Source: JAGTVB01 sp964624765
GTDB taxonomy: Bacteria; Pseudomonadota; Gammaproteobacteria; HK1
Length of the DNA stretch: 32,083 nt
Direction of reading: 5' to 3'
NCBI GenBank assembly: GCA_964624765.1
Contig: CAZUZO010000022.1
Span: 1 to 32,083, forward strand
Shown piece after piece: positions 16,136-25,883 of this stretch. The first letter of the stretch is position 1; every line of letters begins with the position of its first letter. Below the pieces are notes generated by a model. The model searched no databases, was not told where the DNA came from, and was given only the letters and a program-made list of their open reading frames with translations. Made by a program: the position numbers and the translations under genes.

Positions 16136-17157
16136 CGAAAACTGGTCTCCAAGATGCGCCAGACCAGCTCGTCAAAGCCGATTCCGGCCGCTTGCGCGGC
16201 CATCGGTAACAGGCTGTGCCCAGTCATGCCAGGCACCGTGTTGACCTCGATGAACCAAGGCGCACCCTGCCCGTCACAGAGGAAATCCACACGCCCCCAC
16301 CCGATCGCGCCGAGGGCTTCAAAGGCCAACCCGGCGCGCTCGCGAAGCAGGCGTTCTTCGGCCGCATCAAGCCCGCAGGGGATCACGTACTCAGTCCCAA
16401 CGCCGTCGCTGTATTTAGCCTCATAGTCATAGAAAGCACGCGGCGTCTGAACGCGAATCAGCGGCAACACCTCATCCCCCAGGACCGCCGCGGTGTACTC
16501 GGGGCCCTCGATCCATCGCTCGGCAAGTACCGCGGCATCCGCACACCTGGCGCGCTCCCAGGCGGCCACCAGCTGGCGTCGATCCTCCACCTTGCTCATC
16601 CCGACACTGGAGCCCTCGTGGACCGGTTTCACCATCAATGGCAGACCGAGCGCCTCCGCGGCGGCCTCGGCATCGGCAACCGATGACAGCAGACGAAAAG
16701 CGGGGGTTGGGATACCGGCAGCTTGCCACAACAGCTTGGTGCGCACTTTGTCCATCGAGAGCGCCGAGCCCAGCACGCCGCTGCCGGTGTAGGGAAGCCC
16801 GGCTGATTCCAACGCGCCTTGGATGACACCATCCTCCCCCCCGCGCCCGTGCAGCACCACAAACACGCGATCGAACCGAGCACTGCGCAACCGCTCCAAG
16901 ATGTCGCGCTGCGGGTCCACCGCATGCGCGTCCACGCCCGCACGTCGCAGGGCATCGAGCACCGCCCGCCCACTCTCGAGGGACACCGCCCGTTCCGCCG
17001 ACCGACCGCCGAGCAACACGGCAACCCGCCCAAAGTCCTGGGCCCGAGTGACGTGGCGTCCGGTGGAACCGGTTGTGGCTGGCCATCGCGGCGCACTCTG
17101 TGCCGCCATTCCTCGCGACTGGCCCGGTGTAGGCACCCGTTCCTTGAGCATTCTCAC
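16132..17157 (-). CDS. ddl: D-alanine--D-alanine ligase
   Basis: ATP-grasp enzyme that makes the D-Ala-D-Ala dipeptide added by MurF. The 341 residues show VAVLLGGRSAERAVSLESG (45-63), the ATP-grasp segment MVKPVHEGSSVGMSKV and the magnesium-binding FIEVNTVPGMTGHSLLP near the C-terminus. Compared with E. coli DdlB it has about 40 extra N-terminal residues of low complexity. The start is taken as GTG 17157, which overlaps the murB stop as GTGA and has AAGGGGAG just upstream; ATG 17151, two codons in, is an alternative. In-cluster position favours the DdlB type. Confidence 0.97.
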   Translation of the reverse strand: MRMLKERVPTPGQSRGMAAQSAPRWPATTGSTGRHVTRAQDFGRVAVLLGGRSAERAVSLESGRAVLDALRRAGVDAHAVDPQRDILERLRSARFDRVFVVLHGRGGEDGVIQGALESAGLPYTGSGVLGSALSMDKVRTKLLWQAAGIPTPAFRLLSSVADAEAAAEALGLPLMVKPVHEGSSVGMSKVEDRRQLVAAWERARCADAAVLAERWIEGPEYTAAVLGDEVLPLIRVQTPRAFYDYEAKYSDGVGTEYVIPCGLDAAEERLLRERAGLAFEALGAIGWGRVDFLCDGQGAPWFIEVNTVPGMTGHSLLPMAAQAAGIGFDELVWRILETSFR

Positions 17158-18134
17158 CGAGGCTCCCCTTCCCCATCGAGGGCTTCACCGACAATGCGCA
17201 CTTCAGGCACTAAACGCACCCCGAACCGCTCCCACACCCGTTGGGCCATGCATTCCATGAGCCTCTCGACATCGCTCGCTCGGGCACCGCGATCATTGAG
17301 AATGAAGTTCGCGTGCTTCTCCGACACCACCGCTCCGCCGATCCGCAGGCCTTTCAAGCCACAGGCCTCGATCAAGCGCCCCGCATGTTCACCGGGGGGA
17401 TTGCGAAACACCGAGCCACAGCTGCGCCAACGGGTCGGCTGGCTGGTGTCGCGCCGACGCAATAAAGCGCGCATCTGCGCCGCGATGGCTTGGGGTTGGC
17501 CGTGGACCAGTTCGAGCTCGGCGGCGACAAACCACTCTCCCATCGGTCCGACAACCTGGCGATAGCCGATCTGATACGCCGAGGCCGATCGGATACGTCG
17601 AACACCGCCGCGATCCAGCGTTTCCACGCGGCGTACCAAACCCCAGGTCTCGTGCCCAAAAGCGCCGGCATTCATAGCCAGCGCACCACCTAGCGTACCC
17701 GGGATGCCGGCGAGGAACTCAGCGCCTTGTAAACCGTGCCGGGCACAGAGACGCGCTAATTTGTGGCTGGCCAGCCCCGCTTCAACCCGCACCACACCCG
17801 GCCCCATCCAGGCCAAGCCATCCAGCGTGCCGCGAAGCTGCACCACCGTTCCCGCGAAACCACCGTCGCGGACCAACAGGTTGCTGCCAAAGCCCAGCCA
17901 AAGAAGGGGCTCCGTGGCAGCCACCGACCGTAAGAACTGGCTCAAATCGGCGCTATCCGCCGGCCGGTAGAAGCGTGCCGCAGGCCCTCCGATGCCAAAA
18001 GCCGTATGCCGGGACATCGGTTCGTCGAAGCGCAGCACCCCCTGCAACGAAACAGGGCCATCGGAAGCGGCGTCGTGCTCGACCGGTGCCGCAGCCGATC
18101 GCCAGGAGCTGTAGGCCTCTGCCCTATCGGCCAC
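17154..18134 (-). CDS. murB: UDP-N-acetylenolpyruvoylglucosamine reductase
   Basis: FAD enzyme that reduces the enolpyruvyl ether with NADPH to give UDP-MurNAc. Of 326 residues, the catalytic core begins at FDEPMSRHTAFGIGGPA (36-52). FAD-binding segments are GFGSNLLVRDGGF (81-93) and GIPGTLGGALAMNAGAFG (143-160). The proton donor is Ser241 (CGSVFRNP) and the late acidic residue is Glu311 (VPEVRIVG). The GTG start (18132-18134) with upstream GAGGAA gives about 30 extra N-terminal residues; it overlaps murC by 11 bp. A start at Met40 would cut into the core and is unlikely. Confidence 0.97.
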   Translation of the reverse strand: MADRAEAYSSWRSAAAPVEHDAASDGPVSLQGVLRFDEPMSRHTAFGIGGPAARFYRPADSADLSQFLRSVAATEPLLWLGFGSNLLVRDGGFAGTVVQLRGTLDGLAWMGPGVVRVEAGLASHKLARLCARHGLQGAEFLAGIPGTLGGALAMNAGAFGHETWGLVRRVETLDRGGVRRIRSASAYQIGYRQVVGPMGEWFVAAELELVHGQPQAIAAQMRALLRRRDTSQPTRWRSCGSVFRNPPGEHAGRLIEACGLKGLRIGGAVVSEKHANFILNDRGARASDVERLMECMAQRVWERFGVRLVPEVRIVGEALDGEGEPR

Positions 18135-19674
18135 TACTATTTCCTCGCACCAGCGCGCTGGCGACGGACCCGATATCCCCCGCCCCCAAGGTCAGTAACA
18201 CGTCTCCGTCTTTTAGTAAGGAGGAGAGGATTGGCTCCAGCTCGACGCGATCCTCCACCAAGACCGGAACGGTAGCGCCTCGCGACCGGATAGCCCGACA
18301 CAGCGCGCGACTGTCCGCGCCCACGATGGGCACCTCACCGGCGGCGTAGACCTCTAGCAACACCAGCGCATCCGCCGCCGACAAGACGTGGGCAAAGTCC
18401 TCGAGCAAATCGCGGGTACGTGTAAAACGATGGGGTTGAAAGATCACCACGATGCGCGCCCCCGGCCAACCGGTGCGGATCGCCCGCAAGGTGGCATCGA
18501 TTTCTCGTGGATGATGCCCGTAATCGTCAATGAGACGCACACGGGTTGCACCCACCCGTACCTCGCCGAGGAGCTGGAAGCGGCGTGCGATGCCCTGGAA
18601 TCCACGCAAGCCGCGCTCGATCGCCTCGTCTGCAACCCCCAGCTCCGAGGCGACGGTGATGGCCGCCAGCGCGTTGAGAACGTTATGCCGACCGGGCAGG
18701 TTCAGGACCACGTCAAGCCAAGCGGGATCGTCGCCTCGCGCCACCCGAAACCGGGTACGCATGCCTTCGTAGTGCAGATCTCGAGCGTAGACGTCGCCTT
18801 GCCCTTCCAAGCCATAGGTCAGCACCGGCCTGGATACGGCCGGCAACAGCTCGGCCACCACCGGGTCATCGGCGCACAACACAGCGAGACCATAGAACGG
18901 CAAGTGATGAAGGAATTCCAGAAAAGTGTCGCGTAGGCGTTGGAAATCACCTCCGTAAGAACCCAGATGGTCGGTATCGATATTCGTCACCACCGCCACG
19001 GTGGGCTTTAGATAAAGAAACGACGCATCGCTTTCATCCGCCTCAGCCACCAGATACGGACCCGTCCCCAATCGCGCATTGCCCCCAAGGCTATTGAGGC
19101 GCCCGCCGATGACGAAGGTCGGATCCAGCCCTCCCTCCGCCAGCAAGCTCGCCACTAAGCTTGTGGTCGTAGTTTTGCCGTGGGTACCAGCTATGGCGAT
19201 GCCCTGACGAAAGCGCATCAGCTCGGCCAACATCTCGGCCCGTCGCACGACCGGCACCCGCCGTTCTCGGGCCCACAGCACCTCCGGATTGTCCTGCCCG
19301 ATGGCCGAAGACACGACCACCACATCGGCTCCCTCCACTGCGCTCGGATCATGGCCACTCGCCACCACCACCCCCTTGCCGGCGAGGCGGAGCGTCATGG
19401 CATTCGTGGAGCAATCGCTCCCCGTAATCTGATAACCGAGGTTATGGAGCACCTCGGCGATTCCCCCCATACCCGCCCCGCCAATGCCCACGAAGTGGAT
19501 GCGCCGCACACGGCGCATCCACTGCCGAGTCATCCCGGCAACCGCGGCCAACGTGACAGCCGGGGCCGCTTCGCCGAAGAGGGTCGGACTCTGGCTATTC
19601 GATCCCGTTGCCAACAACCGCGATTCAGGATGGGACACCGTTTCTACCGTCTGCTGTGCCGAGTGTTCACCCAT
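18124..19674 (-). CDS. murC: UDP-N-acetylmuramate--L-alanine ligase
   Basis: Cytosolic Mur ligase that adds L-Ala to UDP-MurNAc. With ATG 19674 the product has 516 residues, longer than E. coli MurC (491). The conserved part begins at RRVRRIHFVGIGGAGMGGIA (54-73); ATP binding is GTHGKTT (163-169). The start was chosen because GGGAGG stands 6 bases before it; the frame is open to 19704. The ATG lies inside the end of murG (8-bp overlap). Residues 1-50 have no similarity I can recall; Met48, at the edge of the conserved part, is an alternative start with a poor ribosome site. Confidence 0.97.
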   Translation of the reverse strand: MGEHSAQQTVETVSHPESRLLATGSNSQSPTLFGEAAPAVTLAAVAGMTRQWMRRVRRIHFVGIGGAGMGGIAEVLHNLGYQITGSDCSTNAMTLRLAGKGVVVASGHDPSAVEGADVVVVSSAIGQDNPEVLWARERRVPVVRRAEMLAELMRFRQGIAIAGTHGKTTTTSLVASLLAEGGLDPTFVIGGRLNSLGGNARLGTGPYLVAEADESDASFLYLKPTVAVVTNIDTDHLGSYGGDFQRLRDTFLEFLHHLPFYGLAVLCADDPVVAELLPAVSRPVLTYGLEGQGDVYARDLHYEGMRTRFRVARGDDPAWLDVVLNLPGRHNVLNALAAITVASELGVADEAIERGLRGFQGIARRFQLLGEVRVGATRVRLIDDYGHHPREIDATLRAIRTGWPGARIVVIFQPHRFTRTRDLLEDFAHVLSAADALVLLEVYAAGEVPIVGADSRALCRAIRSRGATVPVLVEDRVELEPILSSLLKDGDVLLTLGAGDIGSVASALVRGNSSGR

Positions 19675-20782
19675 AGACCACCTCCCTGCAGCGCGAGGCG
19701 ACACGTAGCGTGGCGTCCGGTACCGCCAGGCGACGGGCTCGCTCCGCCATCTCCAGCAACCGCCCCCGCGCCCGGCCTAGCTCACCGAGCAAACTCCGCA
19801 ACCGAGCGCCTGTCAGATCGGGCTGGGGCACCAGGATGGCGGCACCGCGCTCGGCGAGATACCGTGCATTGGCGCTCTGGTGGTCGTCCACCGCGAAAGG
19901 AAAGGGCACCAAGATGGCCGCCGCACCGGCCGCGGCGAGTTCCGCGATGGTCATCGCGCCAGCTCGACACAGCACCACATCGGCCCATCCATAGGCCGCC
20001 GCCATATCCTCAATGAAGGGGGTGAGTTCGGCCGCCGCCACTGCTGCCACCCGATAGCGCTGACGCGTGGATTCCAGCTGATCCGGGCCCACCTGGTGCC
20101 AAACCTGCACCGATTGCGCGGACTCCAGGGCGGCTAGGGCCTCAGGTACCACGGTATTGAGCGTACGGGCACCTTGGCTACCACCCAGCACCAAAAGCCG
20201 TAGCGGATCGTCGGCGCGGTTGGCCAATCGCTGTTTGGGTGGCGGCAGATCGACGATCGCTTGGCGCACCGGGTTGCCGGTATGATGCGCCTTCCGCCGG
20301 GGCGGAAAAGTTCCCGGAAAGGCCTCCATGACGCCCTGAGCCAGGGGGGCAAGCAGACGATTGGTCAGCCCAGGAATGGCATTCTGCTCATGGATCAACA
20401 ACGGCTTGCCTAGAATCCAGGCGGCTAATGCCCCCGGCCCCGCCACAAATCCCCCCATGCCAAGCACCGCCTGTGGTCTCACCTGGCGCACGATCGCCAA
20501 GCATTGAGTGAGCGCAACCAGCAATTTGAACGGAGCGAGGAGCCAACTCAGCCATCCCTTGCCACGTAATCCGCTAATCCACACGAAGCGGATATCGATG
20601 TCATGGCGAGGGACCACCCTGGCTTCCAGGCCTCGCCGGGTGCCCAGCCAGACCACTTGCCAACCTTGATTGCGCAAGTGTTCAGCCACCGCCAGGGCCG
20701 GATAAACATGGCCGCCGGTGCCTCCCGCCAGGATCAGAGCCATGACCCCACCGTCGGTTGTCGTTGTTCGCTGCGCGCTCAC
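19667..20782 (-). CDS. murG: Lipid II synthase (UDP-GlcNAc transferase)
   Basis: Peripheral inner-membrane glycosyltransferase that adds GlcNAc to lipid I, giving lipid II. The 371 residues contain the glycine loop LAGGTGGHVYPALAVAEHL (18-36), a second glycine-rich loop VLGGSQGA in the C-domain, and the donor-binding segment CRAGAMTIAELAAAGAAAIL followed by PFPFAVDDHQ. The start is GTG 20782, overlapping the ftsW stop as GTGA; Met14, just before the core, is a less coupled alternative. Length is slightly above E. coli MurG (355) because of the N-terminal extension. Confidence 0.98.
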   Translation of the reverse strand: MSAQRTTTTDGGVMALILAGGTGGHVYPALAVAEHLRNQGWQVVWLGTRRGLEARVVPRHDIDIRFVWISGLRGKGWLSWLLAPFKLLVALTQCLAIVRQVRPQAVLGMGGFVAGPGALAAWILGKPLLIHEQNAIPGLTNRLLAPLAQGVMEAFPGTFPPRRKAHHTGNPVRQAIVDLPPPKQRLANRADDPLRLLVLGGSQGARTLNTVVPEALAALESAQSVQVWHQVGPDQLESTRQRYRVAAVAAAELTPFIEDMAAAYGWADVVLCRAGAMTIAELAAAGAAAILVPFPFAVDDHQSANARYLAERGAAILVPQPDLTGARLRSLLGELGRARGRLLEMAERARRLAVPDATLRVASRCREVVYG

Positions 20783-21945
20783 CGGCCTCGCCTCGACTCT
20801 AGATCGATACGCAGCAACAAGCCCACGGCCAGGCAGCTCGCCACCATGCTCGAGCCGCCATAGCTCATGAAAGGCAGGGTCAATCCTTTGGTAGGCAGTA
20901 CGCCCAGGTTGACCCCGATGTTGATGAAGCCCTGTAAGCCCAGAAGCAGCCCGAGCCCGTAAGCGGCAAAGGCGGCGAAAGGCTGCGCCATGCGCTCGGC
21001 GCGGCGCGCGATGGAAAAGGCTCGCCAGACGAAAAAAGCAAAGGTCCCCACCACCAGGACCATACCCACAAAACCTAACTCTTCAGCGAGCACGGCAAAC
21101 AGAAAATCCGTGTGCGCCTCCGGTAGGTAAAAAAGCTTCTGCACGCTGCTACCCAGACCGACGCCGAACCACTCTCCCCGGCCTATGGCGATCAATGCCT
21201 GGGTCAGCTGAAAACCGCTGCCGAAGGGGTCCATCCAAGGGTGTAAAAAGCTCGACAGGCGTTCCAACCGATAAGGGGCAAGCACCACCATGAGGCCGAA
21301 CAAGCCGGCGATGGCCAGCCCACAGGCCAGAAACCGCCCCATCGGTACACCCCCCAGGAACAGCATGCCGATAATCGTGGCACTAAGCACGACACTGGCG
21401 CCATAATCGGGCTCGAGCAATAGCAACATCACCGCCACACCGAGCACCACCAGCGGACGCACAAACCCACGCCAGACAGTGCGCACCTCTACGCCGCGCC
21501 GAGCAAGATAGCCGGCTACATACAGGATCATGAACACCTTTACGAACTCGGAGGGTTGCACGCTAAAGGCGCCGAGATCGATCCAACGCATGCTGCCGTT
21601 CACCTCTCGGCCGACACCTGGCACCAGCACCAGCACCAGGCCCAACAGGCCCGACGCCAGCAGCAGAGGGCTCGCCCGTTCCCAAAACCCAAGCGATAGG
21701 CGAAGCGCCAGCGCTGCCACCATCATTCCGCCGACGACATGTATCAGCTGGCGCCCAAAGAAGTGGAAGGGATCGCCGTACGCGCGGTCCGCAGAGGTCA
21801 TGGAGGCTGAGCTGATCATCACCAGACCCAACAGCACCAGTAGAATGGTCACTCCCGCCAGTACCCAATCCAATCGGGCGCCGAGACCCCGGAGCGAGCC
21901 GCCCAGCTTATCTGGGTGCACCACGGCCAGGCCCTGCCCACTCAT
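20779..21945 (-). CDS. ftsW: Septal peptidoglycan polymerase FtsW (SEDS family)
   Basis: Polytopic inner-membrane glycan polymerase that works with FtsI at the septum. The 388 residues hold about ten hydrophobic helices from residue 28 onward and the SEDS signatures VKVFMILYVAGYLARRG and the C-terminal LPFMSYGGSSMVASCLAVGL. Position between murD and murG is standard. The start ATG overlaps the murD stop as ATGA and its stop overlaps the murG GTG, so three genes are chained. It is FtsW rather than RodA because of its place in the cluster beside ftsI. Confidence 0.98.
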   Translation of the reverse strand: MSGQGLAVVHPDKLGGSLRGLGARLDWVLAGVTILLVLLGLVMISSASMTSADRAYGDPFHFFGRQLIHVVGGMMVAALALRLSLGFWERASPLLLASGLLGLVLVLVPGVGREVNGSMRWIDLGAFSVQPSEFVKVFMILYVAGYLARRGVEVRTVWRGFVRPLVVLGVAVMLLLLEPDYGASVVLSATIIGMLFLGGVPMGRFLACGLAIAGLFGLMVVLAPYRLERLSSFLHPWMDPFGSGFQLTQALIAIGRGEWFGVGLGSSVQKLFYLPEAHTDFLFAVLAEELGFVGMVLVVGTFAFFVWRAFSIARRAERMAQPFAAFAAYGLGLLLGLQGFINIGVNLGVLPTKGLTLPFMSYGGSSMVASCLAVGLLLRIDLESRRGR

Positions 21946-23354
21946 ACCAGCATCTCCCGCACTAATCTCGCGAAGGCTTCCCCGCGTTCGCGGTAATCGC
22001 GATACATGTCGAAACTGGCACAGGCGGGCGCAAGCAACACCGCATCACCCGTCTCGGCCAACTGCCGAGCATCGTTACACGCGCCGGCCATATCGGCGGC
22101 CCGCACCACGTGAACGCAGTCGCCTACGGCCTCTTGGATCCGCTGCGCGTCGCGACCGATCACCACCATAGCCCGCACCCGACCTGCAATCGCCTCACGC
22201 AAGGGCCGGAAGTCCGCGCCTTTACCGTCGCCGCCGGCGATCAAGACCAACTGCCTGTCCGTTCCCCCTAAGCTTGTCACCGCGGCGACCGTAGCGCCCA
22301 CGTTGGTCGCCTTGGAATCGTCATACCAATCGACTCCGTCGACTCTGGCCACGTGCTGCAGCCGATGAGGCAGTCCTGGGAAGCGTCGCAGCGCATCGCG
22401 CATGGCGGCCATGGATAGCCCCACCGATTCCCCCAATGCCAACGCGGCAAGGGCGTTGGCGATGTTAACGAGGCCCGGGATCCGGAGCGCGCTGGCGGGC
22501 AACCAAGGCTGTTTTCCCTTGGCCAACCAGGGACCACCGGCGCGGGGCAAGAGCCCAAACACATCCTCCTCGGGGGGCTCCAGCGTAAACCCGCACATCC
22601 GCCGACCCGCAACACGCATGCTCCGGACTCGCGCATCATCCAGGTTTAGGACTTGCACTCCATCGCCGAAGAAAATCCGCTGTTTGACCGCCGCATAGGT
22701 CTCGATATCCTGATGGCGGTCCAGGTGGTCTGCGCTCACATTGAGCACCGTTGCCGCCACTGGGCGCAGACTCGCGGTACGTTCCAGCTGGAAACTCGAA
22801 AGCTCCAACACCACAAGCTCTGCCCCGGGCGCTTCCAGCAAAGTCAACGCCGGGGGCCCAAAATTACCCCCGACACGCACATCCAATCCCTCGGTTCGCG
22901 CCATTTCTCCTAGCAAGGCCGTTACGGTGCTCTTGCCATTGGAGCCCGTGATCGCCACCACCGGAGCCACCACTTCGCGAGCGAACAGTTCGATATCACC
23001 GACCACTGGGATGCCGCGGGCTCTCGCACTCGCTATGGCAGGCTCCGACAGAGCCACCCCCGGACTAACGATCAGAGCCGCCGCGCCGTGTAAAACTGCC
23101 TCATCCAGACGTCCCAGGATAGGGCAGATTGCCGGCAATGTCGCTCTCAACTCGCCAAGTCCCGGCGGCTCGGCACGACTATCCACGATCTGCACGGGCA
23201 CCTGCCGTTGGCTCAGAAAGCGCGCGCAGGAAAGCCCGGTACTGCCCAATCCCACAATGACCAGCGGCCCATCCCTTAACGTCACCTCGGGGGCGTCGTC
23301 CGGGCGATCACTACCAGCTGGGCTGAGAGAAAGCATGGGCATGGCGAGGGACAT
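21942..23354 (-). CDS. murD: UDP-N-acetylmuramoyl-L-alanine--D-glutamate ligase
   Basis: Mur ligase that adds D-Glu to UDP-MurNAc-L-Ala. With ATG 23354 it has 470 residues (E. coli 438). Motifs are the N-terminal VIVGLGSTGLSCARFL (32-47), ATP-binding ITGSNGKST (135-143), NVSADHLDRHQ and YDDSKATNVGATVAA. The frame stays open to 23453, deep inside mraY; 23354 is preferred because it starts 11 bp after the mraY stop and leaves a plausible 30-residue lead. Met5 and Met7 are also possible, and no start has a good Shine-Dalgarno. It overlaps ftsW by 4 bp. Confidence 0.96.
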   Translation of the reverse strand: MSLAMPMLSLSPAGSDRPDDAPEVTLRDGPLVIVGLGSTGLSCARFLSQRQVPVQIVDSRAEPPGLGELRATLPAICPILGRLDEAVLHGAAALIVSPGVALSEPAIASARARGIPVVGDIELFAREVVAPVVAITGSNGKSTVTALLGEMARTEGLDVRVGGNFGPPALTLLEAPGAELVVLELSSFQLERTASLRPVAATVLNVSADHLDRHQDIETYAAVKQRIFFGDGVQVLNLDDARVRSMRVAGRRMCGFTLEPPEEDVFGLLPRAGGPWLAKGKQPWLPASALRIPGLVNIANALAALALGESVGLSMAAMRDALRRFPGLPHRLQHVARVDGVDWYDDSKATNVGATVAAVTSLGGTDRQLVLIAGGDGKGADFRPLREAIAGRVRAMVVIGRDAQRIQEAVGDCVHVVRAADMAGACNDARQLAETGDAVLLAPACASFDMYRDYRERGEAFARLVREMLV

Positions 23355-23365
23355 AGACTGATCGG

Positions 23366-24448
23366 CTACCGTATTTTGAGGGTGGCCAGCCCGATGAGGA
23401 CAAGCACCACCGTGATCACCCAGAAGCGGACGATGACGCGCGGCTCCGGCCAACCTTTCAGCTCAAAGTGATGATGTAATGGAGCCATTCTGAAAATGCG
23501 CTTTCCGGTGAGCTTAAAGGAGGCCACCTGCAGCATCACCGACACCGTCTCGATGACGAAAACGCCACCCATGATGAACAGCACCAGCTCCTGACGTACC
23601 AGCACCGCCAACAGCCCCAGGGCAGCCCCCAGCGCCAATGCTCCCACATCCCCCATGAATACCTGGGCAGGATAGGTATTGAACCAAAGAAACCCCAACC
23701 CCGCCCCGACGATGGCGCCACAGAACACCACCAGCTCACCCACCCCCCCGATGTAGGGAAAGCCAAGATAGCTGGCAAACTTAACGTTGCCCGTGACATA
23801 GGCAAAGATACCGAGCGCACCCGCGATCATCACCGTCGGCAAAATCGCCAATCCGTCCAAGCCATCGGTCAGGTTGACCGCATTACTGCTACCAACGATG
23901 ACGAAGTAGGCAAAGGGAATAAACAGCCATCCAAGTTCGATCGCCACGTCTTTGACCACCGGCACGATGAGTTCCCGTTCGGCCGGCACCTGGGCGGTAG
24001 CAAACAAGAACAGGACACAGCCGAGGGCGATAACCGATTGCCACAAATACTTATATCGACTCGGCAAGCCACGGGGGTCTTGCTGCACCAGCTTGCGGTA
24101 GTCATCCACCCATCCCACCGCGCCAAACAGCAAGGTCACCACTAACACCACCCAGACGTAGCGGTTGTCAAGTCGCGACCAAAGCAGCGTACCGGCAGCG
24201 ATCGCCATCAGAATCAGGGCGCCCCCCATAGTGGGCGTACCTGCCTTGACGGCATGCGCCTGGGGGCCATCGTTGCGCACCGTCTGGCCAATACGATATT
24301 GACTCAAGCGGCGAATCATCATCGGCCCGATCAACAAAGAGATCGCCAACGCCGTCAGCACCCCAAGGATGGCGCGCAAGGTCAGATACTGAAAGACATT
24401 AAAGCCACTGTAGTAGCGCGCCAGATATTCGCTCAGCACCAGTAACAC
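23366..24448 (-). CDS. mraY: Phospho-MurNAc-pentapeptide transferase
   Basis: Inner-membrane enzyme that moves phospho-MurNAc-pentapeptide to undecaprenyl phosphate, making lipid I. The 360 residues equal E. coli MraY and show the same key sites: Asp115-Asp116 (VDDYRK), NLTDGLDG (192-199), Asp267 (FMGDVGA) and the HHH motif (325-327). About ten membrane helices are visible. The start is a GTG (24446-24448), fixed by alignment of MLLVLSEYLARYYSGFNVFQ with the family N-terminus; its ribosome site is weak. It lies 10 bp after murF. Confidence 0.99.
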   Translation of the reverse strand: MLLVLSEYLARYYSGFNVFQYLTLRAILGVLTALAISLLIGPMMIRRLSQYRIGQTVRNDGPQAHAVKAGTPTMGGALILMAIAAGTLLWSRLDNRYVWVVLVVTLLFGAVGWVDDYRKLVQQDPRGLPSRYKYLWQSVIALGCVLFLFATAQVPAERELIVPVVKDVAIELGWLFIPFAYFVIVGSSNAVNLTDGLDGLAILPTVMIAGALGIFAYVTGNVKFASYLGFPYIGGVGELVVFCGAIVGAGLGFLWFNTYPAQVFMGDVGALALGAALGLLAVLVRQELVLFIMGGVFVIETVSVMLQVASFKLTGKRIFRMAPLHHHFELKGWPEPRVIVRFWVITVVLVLIGLATLKIR

Positions 24449-24458
24449 GTAGTTATGC

Positions 24459-25883
24459 TCAATCCCTTTCGGGTAAGCCCTCCATGGCGCTCACGCACGA
24501 CACCACCGACCATGACGACCGCTCCGTGCAGGTCTGCTCTACGGCGCTGCCGCTTAGCCCGGCGACGATCGCTTCCATCTGCATGCAACGTGACCCTTTA
24601 ACGAGCAAGGTCAATCCTGGAATAACCTCCTCCCGCAGCGCTTCGATAAGCGCTGCTTGATTCTCGAAATAGACACCCCCGGGGCCAAAGGCTTCGGCCG
24701 CGACCCTGCCCAGCGCTCCCACGGCATAGAGCCGCTCAACACCCTGGCGCCTGGCCAGCTCGCCGGCTCGCTGGTGAAACGCCGGTGCCTCAGGCCCCAG
24801 CTCTCCCATGTCACCTAGCACCAGCCAACGGCGCCCTGGCGAGCCAGCCAAAACCTCCAGCGCGGCACCGAGGGAGGCGGGATTGGCGTTATAGGTATCA
24901 TCGATGACCTCGATGCCGTGCAGCCCACGCTTGCGCTCCATGCGTGCGGGGACTGCCCGCGCGGCTTCCAGGCCTCGGCGAATGATCTCCAACGGTATCC
25001 CGACCGCCACCGCAGCACTGGCCGCCGCAAGCGCGTTCAACACGTTGTGCCGCCCCCCCAGCGGGAATCTCACCTCGGTGTGGCCAAGGGGGGTTTTCAT
25101 ATCGATGATCGTGCCTGGCATGACCGGATGCCAGGTAGCGTACAGGTCTGCGTCACGGGTCAGCCCGAAGGTGATGAGGCGCCGGCTACCGGCCAACTCG
25201 GTGAGCAGCGAAGCGAAATGGTCATCGGCGTTGATGATGGCGACTGCCGATGGATGGAGTCCGCAAAACAGCTCACCTTTGGCGCGCGCCACACCTTCCA
25301 GGCTACCGAACCCTTCCAGATGTGCCGCACCGCACTGCGTTATGACACCCACCGTAGGCTGCGCGATTGCCGTCAGTCGCGCGATCTCACCGGCGCGATT
25401 GGCGCCCATCTCTATGCACGCGTACTCGTGCTGGTGGCTCAGCCGAAAAAGCGTCAGGGGCACCCCGATATCGTTGTTGAAGTTGCCTGCCGTAGCGAGG
25501 GTCGATCCGGCCTCGCGTAGAATGCTCGCAATCAATTCCTTGACCGTCGTTTTCCCATTGCTGCCGGTAACGGCGATCACCGGCAACTCGAATCTACGCC
25601 GCCACACGCGCGCCACCTCGCCGAGACCGAACCGGGTGCTGGCAACCTTCAGCATCGGTAGGCGGCTCGGCTCCGGGTACTCCACCATGACCGCCGCTGC
25701 CCCACGCCGTTCCGCGTCGCTCAGAAACTGGTGGCCATCGTGGTTGCGGCCTTCCAGAGCGACGAACAACCCACCCGCCGGCAGGCGCCGAGAATCGACA
25801 TCGCAGCCTTGAATCCAGCCGTCGGACCCCCTCAGTTCGGCATCGAGGTCACGGGCAATATCGGACAGCCGCAGGGTGATCAT
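24459..25883 (-). CDS. murF: UDP-MurNAc-tripeptide--D-Ala-D-Ala ligase
   Basis: Mur ligase that completes the pentapeptide by adding the D-Ala-D-Ala made by Ddl. The 474 residues include DSRRLPAGGLFVALEG (30-45), ATP-binding VTGSNGKTTVKE (105-116), CIEMGANRAGEIARL and VIDDTYNANPAS. The last 25 or so residues (after IVAGLSG) form a Ser/Cys-containing tail with no clear counterpart in E. coli MurF (452). The ATG overlaps the murE stop as ATGA, suggesting coupled translation. Confidence 0.98.
   Translation of the reverse strand: MITLRLSDIARDLDAELRGSDGWIQGCDVDSRRLPAGGLFVALEGRNHDGHQFLSDAERRGAAAVMVEYPEPSRLPMLKVASTRFGLGEVARVWRRRFELPVIAVTGSNGKTTVKELIASILREAGSTLATAGNFNNDIGVPLTLFRLSHQHEYACIEMGANRAGEIARLTAIAQPTVGVITQCGAAHLEGFGSLEGVARAKGELFCGLHPSAVAIINADDHFASLLTELAGSRRLITFGLTRDADLYATWHPVMPGTIIDMKTPLGHTEVRFPLGGRHNVLNALAAASAAVAVGIPLEIIRRGLEAARAVPARMERKRGLHGIEVIDDTYNANPASLGAALEVLAGSPGRRWLVLGDMGELGPEAPAFHQRAGELARRQGVERLYAVGALGRVAAEAFGPGGVYFENQAALIEALREEVIPGLTLLVKGSRCMQMEAIVAGLSGSAVEQTCTERSSWSVVSCVSAMEGLPERD

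Noticed and set aside
23355..23453. Longer N-terminus for MurD reaching into mraY
   Set aside because: It would add 33 residues translated from conserved mraY sequence in another frame, with no family counterpart.
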